From the NCBI GenBank assembly GCA_900299065.1, contig OMIJ01000054.1, forward strand, positions 1 through 29,739: a DNA stretch of 29,739 bases, read 5' to 3'. The notes beneath the pieces are model-generated. The model saw nothing but the letters and a program-made list of their open reading frames with translations. It searched no databases and was not told the origin of the DNA. The position numbers and the translations under genes were made by a program. The stretch comes from Hyphomicrobiales bacterium (GTDB lineage Bacteria > Pseudomonadota > Alphaproteobacteria > Rhizobiales > Beijerinckiaceae). Below, piece by piece: positions 21,065-29,067 of this stretch (within the stretch, counting starts at the first letter, position 1; each line of letters begins with the position of its first letter).

Positions 21065-23635
21065 TCATGCGTCATGAGGTTCAAAAGCGCCGCGATCTAT
21101 GCCACCACCAACAAGAATCTCGCGTTTGCCAGCATGATTGGCCGCTCCTACCACGCCTTCCCGCTCCATGCGCTCCACCAGAGAGGCCGCTTTATTATAG
21201 CCCACCGACAGGCGGCGCTGAATATAGCTGGTCGAGCATTTGCGGTCTCGCAGAACAATGGCCACAGCCCGATCATAAAGATCGCCCGATTCCTCGGCAT
21301 CCATGGATCCGGGGCTTGTACCATCGCCATCAAATTCCGGCTCATCATCTGCCGTAATGGTTTCGAGATATTCCGGTGCGCCCTGTGTCTTGAGATGAGA
21401 GACAACTTTTTCGACTTCCTCATCCGACACAAAAGGACCATGCACACGAGAAATGCGCCCGCCACCGGCCATATAAAGCATATCGCCCTGACCCAATAAT
21501 TGCTCGGCGCCCTGCTCACCCAAAATCGTACGGCTATCAATTTTGGAGGTGACCTGAAACGAAATGCGCGTTGGGAAATTTGCCTTGATCGTGCCGGTAA
21601 TGACATCAACTGAAGGTCTTTGTGTGGCCATGATCAGATGAATACCAGCGGCGCGCGCCATTTGAGCAAGACGTTGAATGGCCCCTTCAATATCCTTGCC
21701 CGCCACCATCATCAGATCGGCCATTTCATCGACGATCACGACAATATAAGGAAGAACACTGAGCTCCATCGATTCCTTTTCGTAAATCGCTTCGCCGGTC
21801 TGCTTGTCATAGCCTGTATGCACTGTGCGGCTGATGGTCTGACCCTTGGCGGCAGCTTCAGAAACACGCGCATTAAAGCCATCAATATTGCGCACGCCAA
21901 GCTTTGACATTTTCTTATAGCGATCTTCCATTTCGCGCACGGCCCATTTGAGCGCGACCACCGCCTTCTTGGGATCTGTAACCACCGGGGTGAGCAAATG
22001 TGGAATGCCATCATAGGCCGACAATTCCAGCATTTTCGGATCAACCATGATCAATTTGCATTCGCTCGGCTTGAGCCGATACAAAAGCGACAGGATCATT
22101 GTATTGATTGCAACCGATTTGCCTGATCCTGTCGTACCGGCGACCAAGAGATGCGGCATGCGTGCCAGATCGACAATCACGGGCTCGCCGCCAATGGTCT
22201 TGCCCAAAGCAATTGCAAGCTTGTGACGGGACTTCTCAAAATCTTCCGAGGCAAGCAGCTCGCGCAAATAAACCGTTTCGCGCTTTTGATTGGGCAATTC
22301 AATACCAATCGCATTACGCCCCTGCACCACAGCCACGCGTGCAGAAATCGCTGACATGGATCTGGCTATATCATCAGCCAGACCAATCACGCGAGAAGAT
22401 TTAATTCCCGGCGCAGGCTCAAGTTCATAAAGGGTGACAACAGGGCCCGGACGCACATTGAGGATCTCGCCCTTGACGCCAAAATCATCAAGCACAGTTT
22501 CAAGCAGACGCGCATTCTGTTGCAAGGAATCTTCTGATATGCGCGTCACAGCGCGCTTCTTTGGTTCTTCCAGCATGCCCAATGGTGGCAATTCAAATTG
22601 CGATTTGCCAAAGAAAGAGGGCTGCGTTTCGCGCGTCACTCTTTTGCCCGGCTTCAGGGACGCCACAGAGGGAATGACCTTTGCGCCAGGCTCATCACTA
22701 AATCTGGCGCGATAATCAACCTCCAGAGCCTGTGACTCTTGCGCTTCTTGACCGGCCGGAGTTTGCAGACGGGCAGATTGCTGCATGGGCGGCGCTGAGG
22801 ATTGTCCAGAAAAGACCGGCTCTCTGCGTTCAAAGGCCGTTTGATCATCGCGTGCTTGAGCAGAATAGGGTTGCAAAGCGGGGCTGCGGGCAAAGCGTCT
22901 TTGGACGGCTGCCCGTAAGCTCCAGACAGCGTGAATCACCGCACCCAGCGAAACCAGGCCAAAGCCCGGATCTCCATCGCGATCTTCTTCCTCATGCTTG
23001 GGCTGATGTGTGAGGGCAGCGACAGGCCCTTCATAGGCCTCTTCATCCTCATCATAATCATCGTCAATGTCACTCTCAAAGCCATAGCCAGAGGCGGCGC
23101 TCAATGTCAGCAAGGCAATCAGGCCAGCGATCAAGCCATGAATGGCAAGAATAATAGGTCCGCCACCCAACAGGTTTTGCGGCACATAGAGAATGGCATC
23201 TCCAGTCACCCCACCAAGACCTGTCGGCAAGGGCCAGCGATCACTCACCGGAAATGTAGCCAGAATGGCCGCAGCGCAAATACTGCCTACCACCCAAAGC
23301 AAAAGGCGCAATTTAACGCGCCGCAGCTTGTGCTGGCTCATCAAATGCCAGCCCCAGCAGGCCAGCGGAAACAGGATTGCGATTGAGCCAAGGCCAGCAA
23401 TCTGCATCACCAGATCAGCTGTAATTGCACCCGGCGCGCCCAGAAAATTGCGGATCGGCCCTTTTGTGGCGTGATTCCAGCTTGGGTCCTGTGCAGACCA
23501 GGAAACCAGCGCGAGCGCCATTGCACCGGAAATCACCAGAATACACAAGCCGATAAGCTCAGCCAGACGCCGCGCGAGAAATTCGCGCACGCTGTCAGGA
23601 ATCAAATCGAAACTTGATTGGAAAGTTGTCCGCAT
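21065..23635 (-). CDS. ftsK: DNA translocase FtsK
   Basis: Encodes 856 residues from the ATG at 23635, whose product begins MRTTFQSSFDLIPDSVREFL like relatives; a frame 14 codons longer exists but is unsupported. The N-terminus has four membrane helices (about residues 27-182), then an acidic, Gln/Pro-rich linker (about 185-350) much shorter than in E. coli. The RecA-like motor has Walker A GTTGSGKS (about 500-507), Walker B IVVIVDEMADL and the MATQRPSVDVITGTIK segment. The C-terminal winged-helix gamma domain (DRKCSTSYIQRRLSVGYNKA) would recognise KOPS and activate XerCD. It couples septum formation with chromosome dimer resolution. A CtrA-type box lies about 90 bases upstream. Confidence 0.96.
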   Translation of the reverse strand: MRTTFQSSFDLIPDSVREFLARRLAELIGLCILVISGAMALALVSWSAQDPSWNHATKGPIRNFLGAPGAITADLVMQIAGLGSIAILFPLACWGWHLMSQHKLRRVKLRLLLWVVGSICAAAILATFPVSDRWPLPTGLGGVTGDAILYVPQNLLGGGPIILAIHGLIAGLIALLTLSAASGYGFESDIDDDYDEDEEAYEGPVAALTHQPKHEEEDRDGDPGFGLVSLGAVIHAVWSLRAAVQRRFARSPALQPYSAQARDDQTAFERREPVFSGQSSAPPMQQSARLQTPAGQEAQESQALEVDYRARFSDEPGAKVIPSVASLKPGKRVTRETQPSFFGKSQFELPPLGMLEEPKKRAVTRISEDSLQQNARLLETVLDDFGVKGEILNVRPGPVVTLYELEPAPGIKSSRVIGLADDIARSMSAISARVAVVQGRNAIGIELPNQKRETVYLRELLASEDFEKSRHKLAIALGKTIGGEPVIVDLARMPHLLVAGTTGSGKSVAINTMILSLLYRLKPSECKLIMVDPKMLELSAYDGIPHLLTPVVTDPKKAVVALKWAVREMEDRYKKMSKLGVRNIDGFNARVSEAAAKGQTISRTVHTGYDKQTGEAIYEKESMELSVLPYIVVIVDEMADLMMVAGKDIEGAIQRLAQMARAAGIHLIMATQRPSVDVITGTIKANFPTRISFQVTSKIDSRTILGEQGAEQLLGQGDMLYMAGGGRISRVHGPFVSDEEVEKVVSHLKTQGAPEYLETITADDEPEFDGDGTSPGSMDAEESGDLYDRAVAIVLRDRKCSTSYIQRRLSVGYNKAASLVERMEREGVVGAANHAGKREILVGGGIDRGAFEPHDA

Positions 23636-23708
23636 CCGTGATCCAAACCGCACCGAACATCCATCCTGAAGGCGCAAATCGGGATAGAGTCGAAGCAGCT
23701 TTTCACGC

Positions 23709-23761
23709 TATGTGGGTAGGGTTAATGAGCACTTAACCCTCTGCCATCCAAGCCCCACATA
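23709..23761. promoter_or_regulatory. CtrA-type box within nested palindromes upstream of ftsK
   Basis: The inner repeat AGGGTTAA (23718-23725) and TTAACCCT (23733-23740), seven bases apart, contains TTAA-N7-TTAAC on both strands, the CtrA consensus. An outer perfect repeat, TATGTGGG (23709-23716) and CCCACATA (23754-23761), surrounds it. The site is about 90 bases before the ftsK start, so cell-cycle control by CtrA is a reasonable inference; the outer arms are unexplained. Confidence 0.6.
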
Positions 23762-23763
23762 AG

Positions 23764-23794
23764 CAAAAAAATACGGCGCCGAAGCGCCGTATTT
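23764..23794 (-). terminator. Intrinsic terminator after amtB1
   Basis: On the minus strand an 11-bp stem (AAATACGGCGC / GCGCCGTATTT, 23769-23794) closes a TTCG tetraloop and runs into a T-run (23764-23770). It lies 28 bases after the amtB1 stop. The A/T-rich stem base also allows weak action in the other direction. Confidence 0.92.
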
Positions 23795-23822
23795 AAAAAG
23801 CAGGGATCGTGATGAGGATCGA

Positions 23823-25322
23823 TCAGTAATTATAGGCCCGCTCGCCATGCTCTGCGAGGTCAAGACCTTCGCGTTCGGCATCGGTTGTAACGCGCAAGCC
23901 GATCACAATATCGACGATCTTGTACAAAATGGCCGATCCGACACCCGACCAGACGAGAGTAGCAACCACTGCCTTGATCTGCGCCATCATCTGATCAGCA
24001 AAGACATAGACGCCCACATTATTGCCAGCGAAATTGGTGTAATCGGTAATACCGGTTCCACCCAGATCGGGACTGACGAGAATGCCCGTGGCAAGCGCAC
24101 CAAGAATACCGCCGACACAGTGCACGCCAAACACATCGAGGGCATCGTCATATCCTAAGCCATTCTTGACCGTCGAGACAAAGAACAGACACACAGGACT
24201 GACCACCAGACCCAGCACAATGGCACCCATCGGACCTGCAAAACCGGAAGCCGGAGTGACTGCGACAAGACCGGCGACGGCACCCGTGACCATGCCCAGC
24301 AAAGAGGGTTTGCCCTTTAAGCCCCATTCAGCAAACAGCCAGGACATGGCCGCTGCACAAGTGGCAAGCATTGTGTTCACAAACGCCAGAGCTGTTGTGC
24401 CATTGGCTTCCAAATTGGAACCGGCATTAAAGCCAAACCAGCCAACCCAGAGCAATGAAGCACCAATCAGCGTCATGGTCAGCGAGTGAGGTGTCATGGC
24501 TTCACGGCCATAACCAACGCGCTTACCCAGCATCAGACAGCCAACGAGACCTGCAATACCGGCATTGATGTGCACAACTGTACCGCCAGCAAAATCGAGT
24601 GCGCCTGCCTGTGCCAGCCAGCCAGCACCAGAGGTGATTTCATCAAGTTTTGCCTGAGCAACGAGCTTGGCAGGTGCATCACTGGCTGCGGCAAGCGCTT
24701 TGGCTGCAGCTGCAACATCATCTGGTGCAGCAATCGCCCAAACCCAGTGCGCAATTGGGAAGTAGATGAATGTCACCCAAAGCAGCATGAAAAGGACTAC
24801 AGCAGAAAACTTCATGCGTTCTGCGAAAGCACCGACGATCAGGGCCGGTGTAATCATCGCAAAGGTCATCTGAAAGACCATATAGGCCAGTTCAGGAACA
24901 ACAACTCCATTTGAGAAAGTTGGTACTATTGAGTCCGGGCCAACACCCTTCAAGAAGGCTTTGCCAAATCCACCAATATAGGCTGCCAGACTGCCGCTCG
25001 TGTCACCCAATGCGATTGAATAACCAAACAGCGCCCAGAGGACACCAACCATCGACACAATCATAAAAACTTGTGTCAACACTGAAGCCATATTTTTGGT
25101 TCTGACTAGGCCACCATAAAAGAGGGCCAGACCTGGAATGGACATCATCAGAACAAGCACAGTTGAAACCAGCAACCAGGCTGTGTCCCCTTTATTGGGA
25201 ACGGGAGCTGCAGCCGCAGCTGCAGCCTCTTCGGCGCATGCAACACCGGATAAAACAGCCGTGGCGGCAAGGCTAAAGCCTGCTGCAATCAGGGCCGTCT
25301 TTCGGGACGGGACGAATTTCAT
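23823..25322 (-). CDS. amtB: Ammonium transporter AmtB (glnK-linked copy)
   Basis: Encodes 499 residues from the ATG at 25322, with GGAG seven bases upstream; an in-frame ATG further up would add eight residues and nearly reach glnK. A signal peptide (cleaved near VACAEE) and an Ala-rich spacer precede eleven membrane helices. Family motifs are clear: GLALFYGGLVRTKN, DFAGGTVVHINAG with the first pore histidine, GWFGFNAGS, and DVFGVHCVGG with the second. The periplasmic loop after HWVWA carries an extra Ala-rich stretch of about 35 residues (DDVAAAAKALAAASDAPAKL...). The trimer conducts ammonium across the inner membrane and is blocked by GlnK. It follows glnK by 27 bases and ends at a strong terminator. 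Confidence 0.96.
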   Translation of the reverse strand: MKFVPSRKTALIAAGFSLAATAVLSGVACAEEAAAAAAAPVPNKGDTAWLLVSTVLVLMMSIPGLALFYGGLVRTKNMASVLTQVFMIVSMVGVLWALFGYSIALGDTSGSLAAYIGGFGKAFLKGVGPDSIVPTFSNGVVVPELAYMVFQMTFAMITPALIVGAFAERMKFSAVVLFMLLWVTFIYFPIAHWVWAIAAPDDVAAAAKALAAASDAPAKLVAQAKLDEITSGAGWLAQAGALDFAGGTVVHINAGIAGLVGCLMLGKRVGYGREAMTPHSLTMTLIGASLLWVGWFGFNAGSNLEANGTTALAFVNTMLATCAAAMSWLFAEWGLKGKPSLLGMVTGAVAGLVAVTPASGFAGPMGAIVLGLVVSPVCLFFVSTVKNGLGYDDALDVFGVHCVGGILGALATGILVSPDLGGTGITDYTNFAGNNVGVYVFADQMMAQIKAVVATLVWSGVGSAILYKIVDIVIGLRVTTDAEREGLDLAEHGERAYNY

Positions 25323-25349
25323 GGAAAACTCCTTTGACATGATCAAATT

Positions 25350-25688
25350 TCACAAAGCTTCGCTATCTTTTTCGCCAGTCCGGATCCGAACTGCTTTTTC
25401 CAAAGTGCTGACGAAAATTTTTCCGTCACCAATCTGGCCGGTCCGCGCTGAAGCAACGATGGCATCAACAACAGCCGTTTCGAGATCCGAAGGGACGGCG
25501 ACTTCAATTTTCAACTTGGGCAAAAAGCTCACCGCATATTCTGCACCGCGATAAATTTCAGTATGTCCCTTTTGGCGACCATATCCTTTGACTTCAGTCA
25601 CCGTTAATCCGTGCACGCCAACCGAGGTGAGCGCATCGCGCACCTCATCGAGCTTGAACGGCTTGATAATCGCCATCACGATTTTCAT
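25350..25688 (-). CDS. glnK: Nitrogen regulatory PII protein GlnK
   Basis: Encodes 112 residues, the exact PII length. The T-loop has the uridylylation tyrosine at position 51 (RGAEYAVSFLPK), and the ATP-binding B-loop and C-terminal signature regions (TGQIGDGKIFV) are intact. It senses 2-oxoglutarate, ATP/ADP and glutamine state through GlnD, binds AmtB and shuts ammonium uptake when nitrogen is plentiful. The linkage to amtB downstream favours glnK over glnB. The ATG at 25688 has AGGAA upstream. A sigma-54-like promoter lies about 90 bases upstream. Confidence 0.96.
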   Translation of the reverse strand: MKIVMAIIKPFKLDEVRDALTSVGVHGLTVTEVKGYGRQKGHTEIYRGAEYAVSFLPKLKIEVAVPSDLETAVVDAIVASARTGQIGDGKIFVSTLEKAVRIRTGEKDSEAL

Positions 25689-25778
25689 GTCGCTATTCCT
25701 ACTTGGCCAATCAGACGTAAGGCTGATGGCGGGTGAATGAATGTGGCAAGGTTTGCCGCCACGCTCTGCACACCTCTA

Positions 25779-25794
25779 ATCAAGCTCTGTGCCA
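25779..25794 (-). promoter_or_regulatory. Sigma-54-like promoter for glnK-amtB1
   Basis: On the minus strand TGGCACAGAGCTTGAT fits the consensus TGGYAYRNNNNTTGCW in all but one position (GA in place of GC at -12), with correct spacing. It lies about 90 bases before glnK. The -12 mismatch lowers confidence, but the gene context (PII and Amt) strongly favours nitrogen control. Confidence 0.5.
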
Positions 25795-25949
25795 CAGCGA
25801 TTGAAGATGTTTAAATAACTGATTTATATGGATTTTGTTTTAAACTGAGATTTAAGACTTTATTTCTGTCTATTTTTTAGGCGTAGACTTTAACGCACAA
25901 GATTAAAATTTAGGCAGTAAGTTCGGCGCTATCAGATTCTGCATAACAA

Positions 25950-25973
25950 TAAGGCCGGTCTGCACCGGCCTTA
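25950..25973 (-). terminator. Probable terminator after amtB2
   Basis: TAAGGCCGGT and ACCGGCCTTA form a 10-bp stem around CTGC, 33 bases after the amtB2 stop. On the minus strand a short, interrupted T-rich tail follows, so termination may be partial, allowing some readthrough into glnK. Confidence 0.7.
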
Positions 25974-26006
25974 CTTATAGATTTGAGATTGGATCTGCCT
26001 TTGGCC

Positions 26007-27320
26007 TTATTGGTGATGCAAGGCTTCGCCATGCAAGGCTACATCAAGGCCTTCGCGCTCCTGATCCTTAGTGACACGCAGGCCAATCGCCAGATCAATA
26101 ATCTTGAGACACAGCCAAGTCCCGAAAGCACACCAGACGATGGTGATCACAACGCCAACAAATTGAATCCAGAGTTGAGCGGGATTGCCCTCCAAAAGTC
26201 CCGAAATGCCTTGCGGCAAATCGGCATTGGCCGAGACAGAGGCTGTTGCAAACACACCTGCGAGCAATGTGCCCAGAATGCCGCCCACACCATGCACACC
26301 AAAGACATCGAGGGAATCGTCATATTTCAGCATTTGCTTCACATAAGTGCAGAAGAAATAGCAGATAAAACCGGCTAGAATGCCAATCACTATGCCATGC
26401 CAGGGCAAGACAAAGCCTGATGCAGGCGTGATTGTCCCCAGACCCGCTACGGCACCCGATATAATGCCAAGCACAGAGGGTTTGCCGCGCTGGATCCATT
26501 CAAGACCCGACCAGACAATGGCGCCTGCACAAGCAGCAAGATGTGTTGCCAGAATAGCAAAGACTGCACGCGAGCCAACGCCAAGCGCCGAGCCGCCATT
26601 AAAGCCAAACCAGCCAACCCACAAAAGCCCGGTTCCAATAACCGCCAGAGACAGGTCAAACGGCGCAAGATTCTCCCGGCCATAGCCAAATCTTTGACCA
26701 ATCATCAATGCGGCGACCAAACCGCCAATACCGGCATTGATGTGAACAACTGTGCCGCCAGCAAAATCCAGAAGGCCCATGGCACCCAGAAAACCGCCGC
26801 CCCAGACCCAATGGGCCGATGGCACGTAAACGACAAACAACCACAGACAACAGAACCAGACAAAGGCTGAGAATTTCATGCGATCAGCCACTGCACCGCC
26901 TACCAATGCACAAGTGATCACTGCAAAGGTCATTTGATAGGTCATGAACAGGATTTCAGGAATGGTCTTGGCTAGCGGACTAATCGTCTCCATGCCAATG
27001 CCGGCAAGAAGAACCCGTCCCAGATTACCCAGATAGGCGCCGTCGCCAGAAAAGCTCAGGCTGTAAGCAATGAGCACCCACAACAAGGAGACCACGGCAG
27101 TCGCGGCCGCCGATTGCGCCATAATCGCCAGAACATTCTTCTTTCGAACCATGCCCGAATAAAACAGGGCGAGACCCGGCAAAGTCATCATCAGCACCAA
27201 AGCTGTGGCGATGATCATAAAACCCGTATCCGCCGGATCAATTCGCGCTTCTTCAGCGGCAAAGGCCAAGGGAGAAAACGCCATCAGGGCGATAAAACTC
27301 AGTAATAATGTCCGGAGCAT
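26007..27320 (-). CDS. Ammonium transporter, second Amt copy
   Basis: Encodes 437 residues from the ATG at 27320 (a GTG immediately precedes it in frame; GGGA upstream serves both). A signal peptide (cleavage near AFAAEE) and eleven membrane segments are visible, with GLALFYSGMVRKKN, HWVWGGGFLGAMGLLDFAGG, the first pore histidine in GTVVHINAG, and the second in DVFGVHGVGG. It lacks the Ala-rich loop insertion of the glnK-linked copy and is close to canonical AmtB length. The C-terminal tail (DLAIGLRVTKDQEREGLDVA) is the PII-contact region, so GlnK may also regulate it. It has its own consensus sigma-54 promoter and lies upstream of glnK-amtB1, making a tandem ammonium-uptake locus. Confidence 0.95.
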   Translation of the reverse strand: MLRTLLLSFIALMAFSPLAFAAEEARIDPADTGFMIIATALVLMMTLPGLALFYSGMVRKKNVLAIMAQSAAATAVVSLLWVLIAYSLSFSGDGAYLGNLGRVLLAGIGMETISPLAKTIPEILFMTYQMTFAVITCALVGGAVADRMKFSAFVWFCCLWLFVVYVPSAHWVWGGGFLGAMGLLDFAGGTVVHINAGIGGLVAALMIGQRFGYGRENLAPFDLSLAVIGTGLLWVGWFGFNGGSALGVGSRAVFAILATHLAACAGAIVWSGLEWIQRGKPSVLGIISGAVAGLGTITPASGFVLPWHGIVIGILAGFICYFFCTYVKQMLKYDDSLDVFGVHGVGGILGTLLAGVFATASVSANADLPQGISGLLEGNPAQLWIQFVGVVITIVWCAFGTWLCLKIIDLAIGLRVTKDQEREGLDVALHGEALHHQ

Positions 27321-27373
27321 CACAATCCCATTTGATCAGCCAGCTTGGGCTGGACGAAACTGATGCTTTTTGA

Positions 27374-27389
27374 AGCAAAAAACATACCA
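27374..27389 (-). promoter_or_regulatory. Consensus sigma-54 promoter for amtB2
   Basis: On the minus strand TGGTATGTTTTTTGCT matches TGGYAYRNNNNTTGCW at every fixed position, with GG and GC ten bases apart. Transcription would start near 27363, about 45 bases before the start codon. Activation by NtrC under nitrogen limitation is the natural reading. Confidence 0.82.
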
Positions 27390-27426
27390 TTCTGGCTAGA
27401 TCTTAGACAAAGCGCATTTTCAAGCG

Positions 27427-27482
27427 GCAAATGTATTTGCATTTTTTGTCATTGTTTAAGTCTGCCGAATAATTATGCAAAT
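27427..27482. promoter_or_regulatory. Repeated GCAAAT elements between amtB2 and ubiH
   Basis: GCAAAT-GT-ATTTGC (27427-27440) is a short palindrome about 50 bases upstream of the sigma-54 promoter. ATTTGCAT (27435-27442) recurs inverted as ATGCAAAT (27475-27482). These could be activator-binding sites for the amtB2 promoter or operators for the divergent ubiH gene. They do not match the enteric NtrC consensus well. Confidence 0.35.
27446..27473 (+). promoter_or_regulatory. Candidate housekeeping promoter for the UbiH-type gene
   Basis: TTGTCA (27446-27451), 16 bases, AATAAT (27468-27473); each hexamer matches five of six consensus positions. It leaves a leader of about 105 bases before the TTG start at 27585. 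Confidence 0.4.
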
Positions 27483-27584
27483 GGTCGGATTTCATATCTT
27501 TTTGCCTAAATTTTAATCCTCCCATCAGGGATTTGATCCTGCAAAATAAGATCTGGCGCGCTAGAATGAAAATAAGGAGCGGGT

Positions 27585-28799
27585 TTGAAAGTAAATTACG
27601 ACATCATCATTGCTGGCGCTGGGCCCGTGGGTCTGGCCTGCGCCCTTGCTTTGTCTCAGGCCTCGGATCAAAGCCTCAAAATAGCTGTTTGTGATCCCTC
27701 ATTGGGGTCTAGGAAAAGTTTTGGCAGAATCTCCGCTTTGGCCCCCGCCTCCAGCAATCTTCTTGAGGTCCTAGGGGCCTGGGAGAGGCTGCACCCCCTC
27801 GCTTCACCCATTCTGGAGATGCAGATCAGCGATTCACGCACGCGCGACAGCATTCGCCTGCCCATTTTATCCTTTGAAAGCGATCCGTCTGCCGGACCAA
27901 TCGCCCATATTCTGCCCAATGCCGAAATTGAACATCTGTTGCATGGCATGGCGCAGAACAATGGCATCGCCCTCATTACCGCCGAAGTGCAATCCATGCA
28001 GGCGCAGGCAAGTTTTGCAGAGATCCGATTTGTGACACATGAGCCTCTCTACACAAGGCTTGTTGTCGCCGCCGATGGTCGCCAATCGCGATTGCGCCGC
28101 ATGTTTGGACTTACGACTATAGGCTGGGATTATGCTGTTTCCGGCATTGTCGCCACCATTGGTCACGAACGTGATCATGAGGGCATTGCCCGTCAGCATT
28201 TTCTGCCTGCAGGCCCGTTTGCAGCCCTGCCCATGACTCAGTCACGCTCCTCTATAGTTTGGTGTGAACCTCATTCAAGAGCGCAAGAGCTAATTCAGGG
28301 TTCGCGCGATGTGTTCATGCACGAGCTCGAAACCCGTTTTGGTTTCGAACTTGGCGACTTGAGCCTGCTGGATCAGCCTGTCGCTTATCCGCTCTCGCTG
28401 CAATTGGCGCGCACAATGTGCGCACCGCGATTGGTGCTTCTGGGTGATGCTGCGCATGTTATTCATCCCATTGCAGGGCAAGGACTCAATCTGGCCTTTC
28501 GTGGCGTTGCCGTGCTTGCTGAAGAAATCATTGCGCAGATCAGGCTTGGACTTGATCCCGGCGCGCCGCAACCTCTGGAGAATTACGAAAGACGGCGGCG
28601 CTTTGATACTTTGACCACGGGATTGGGAATGGATGCCCTGTATCGCCTCTTCGCCAATGATCTGACAAGTCTGCGCCTGATCCGTGATCTTGGCCTTGGT
28701 CTTGTCGATCGCTCACACGCGATCAAAAAATCCTTGATGAGAGAGGCCGCCGGAAAGACCGGACAAGTTCCGCTGCTGCTGCAAGGCTTGCCGATATAA
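27585..28799 (+). CDS. UbiH/UbiF-family FAD-dependent monooxygenase (ubiquinone biosynthesis)
   Basis: Encodes 404 residues from a TTG start, supported by AAGGAG at 27574-27579 five bases upstream. The three signatures of the family are present: the FAD Rossmann motif IIAGAGPVGLACALAL at the N-terminus, the DG motif VVAADGRQSRLR, and the GD motif LVLLGDAAHVIHPIAGQGLN followed by LAFRGVAVLAEEI. Such enzymes hydroxylate the ubiquinone ring; alphaproteobacteria use various members (UbiH, UbiF, UbiL, UbiM), and which position this one modifies cannot be read from sequence alone. It stands divergent from amtB2 and ends 25 bases from the convergent Trm112-like gene, an arrangement seen in Rhizobiales. 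Confidence 0.92.
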   Translation: MKVNYDIIIAGAGPVGLACALALSQASDQSLKIAVCDPSLGSRKSFGRISALAPASSNLLEVLGAWERLHPLASPILEMQISDSRTRDSIRLPILSFESDPSAGPIAHILPNAEIEHLLHGMAQNNGIALITAEVQSMQAQASFAEIRFVTHEPLYTRLVVAADGRQSRLRRMFGLTTIGWDYAVSGIVATIGHERDHEGIARQHFLPAGPFAALPMTQSRSSIVWCEPHSRAQELIQGSRDVFMHELETRFGFELGDLSLLDQPVAYPLSLQLARTMCAPRLVLLGDAAHVIHPIAGQGLNLAFRGVAVLAEEIIAQIRLGLDPGAPQPLENYERRRRFDTLTTGLGMDALYRLFANDLTSLRLIRDLGLGLVDRSHAIKKSLMREAAGKTGQVPLLLQGLPI

Positions 28800-28824
28800 A
28801 CATTCATCGGGAACAAGACTTGAT

Positions 28825-29067
28825 CTAAAAATGTCTGGCCTCATCAACAACGAGGACAGGCACGCCGCCGCGAATGGGAAAAGCCAGTCGCACCGCCTCT
28901 GAAATCAATTCCTGACGCTCGTAATCATAGCGCAACAAAGTGCGCGTCACAGGACAGATCAGAATCTCCAGCATGGACCGATCTGCAAGCATAGCTTTGC
29001 TCGCTACCGGAGCAGGGCCTTCGCCCGCCTGATCATCATTGACAGAATGATCTGGCGGCTGCGTCAT
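28825..29067 (-). CDS. Trm112-like (UPF0434/YcaR family) small protein
   Basis: Encodes 80 residues: a charged, probably flexible N-terminus (about 30 residues) and the compact Trm112-like domain (MLEILICPVTRTLLRYDYER, LISEAVRLAFPIRGGVPVLV). Of the zinc-ribbon cysteines only the ICP cysteine remains, as in many YcaR proteins. Trm112 proteins act as partners of methyltransferases; the bacterial members are little characterised. The ATG at 29067 overlaps the stop of the LON-domain gene by four bases (ATGA), so translation is coupled. Confidence 0.9.
   Translation of the reverse strand: MTQPPDHSVNDDQAGEGPAPVASKAMLADRSMLEILICPVTRTLLRYDYERQELISEAVRLAFPIRGGVPVLVVDEARHF

Larger units (their letters stand above)
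25689..26006. other. Intergenic region between amtB2 and glnK
   Basis: This 318-base stretch has no gene. From glnK outward it holds a GGCAA/TTGCC hairpin (25745-25757) in the likely leader, a sigma-54-like promoter (25779-25794), an AT-rich tract (about 25805-25915) that could be an upstream bending or activator-binding region, and the amtB2 terminator (25950-25973). Confidence 0.6.

Noticed and set aside
25745..25762. GTGGCGGCAAACCTTGCCAC-like element tested as a sigma-54 promoter for glnK
   Set aside because: The GG and GC doublets are eleven bases apart rather than ten; the site at 25779-25794 has correct spacing.
25889..25908. TTAA-N9-TTAA upstream of glnK considered as a CtrA box
   Set aside because: The spacing is nine bases, not the required seven, and it lies in a generally AT-rich tract.
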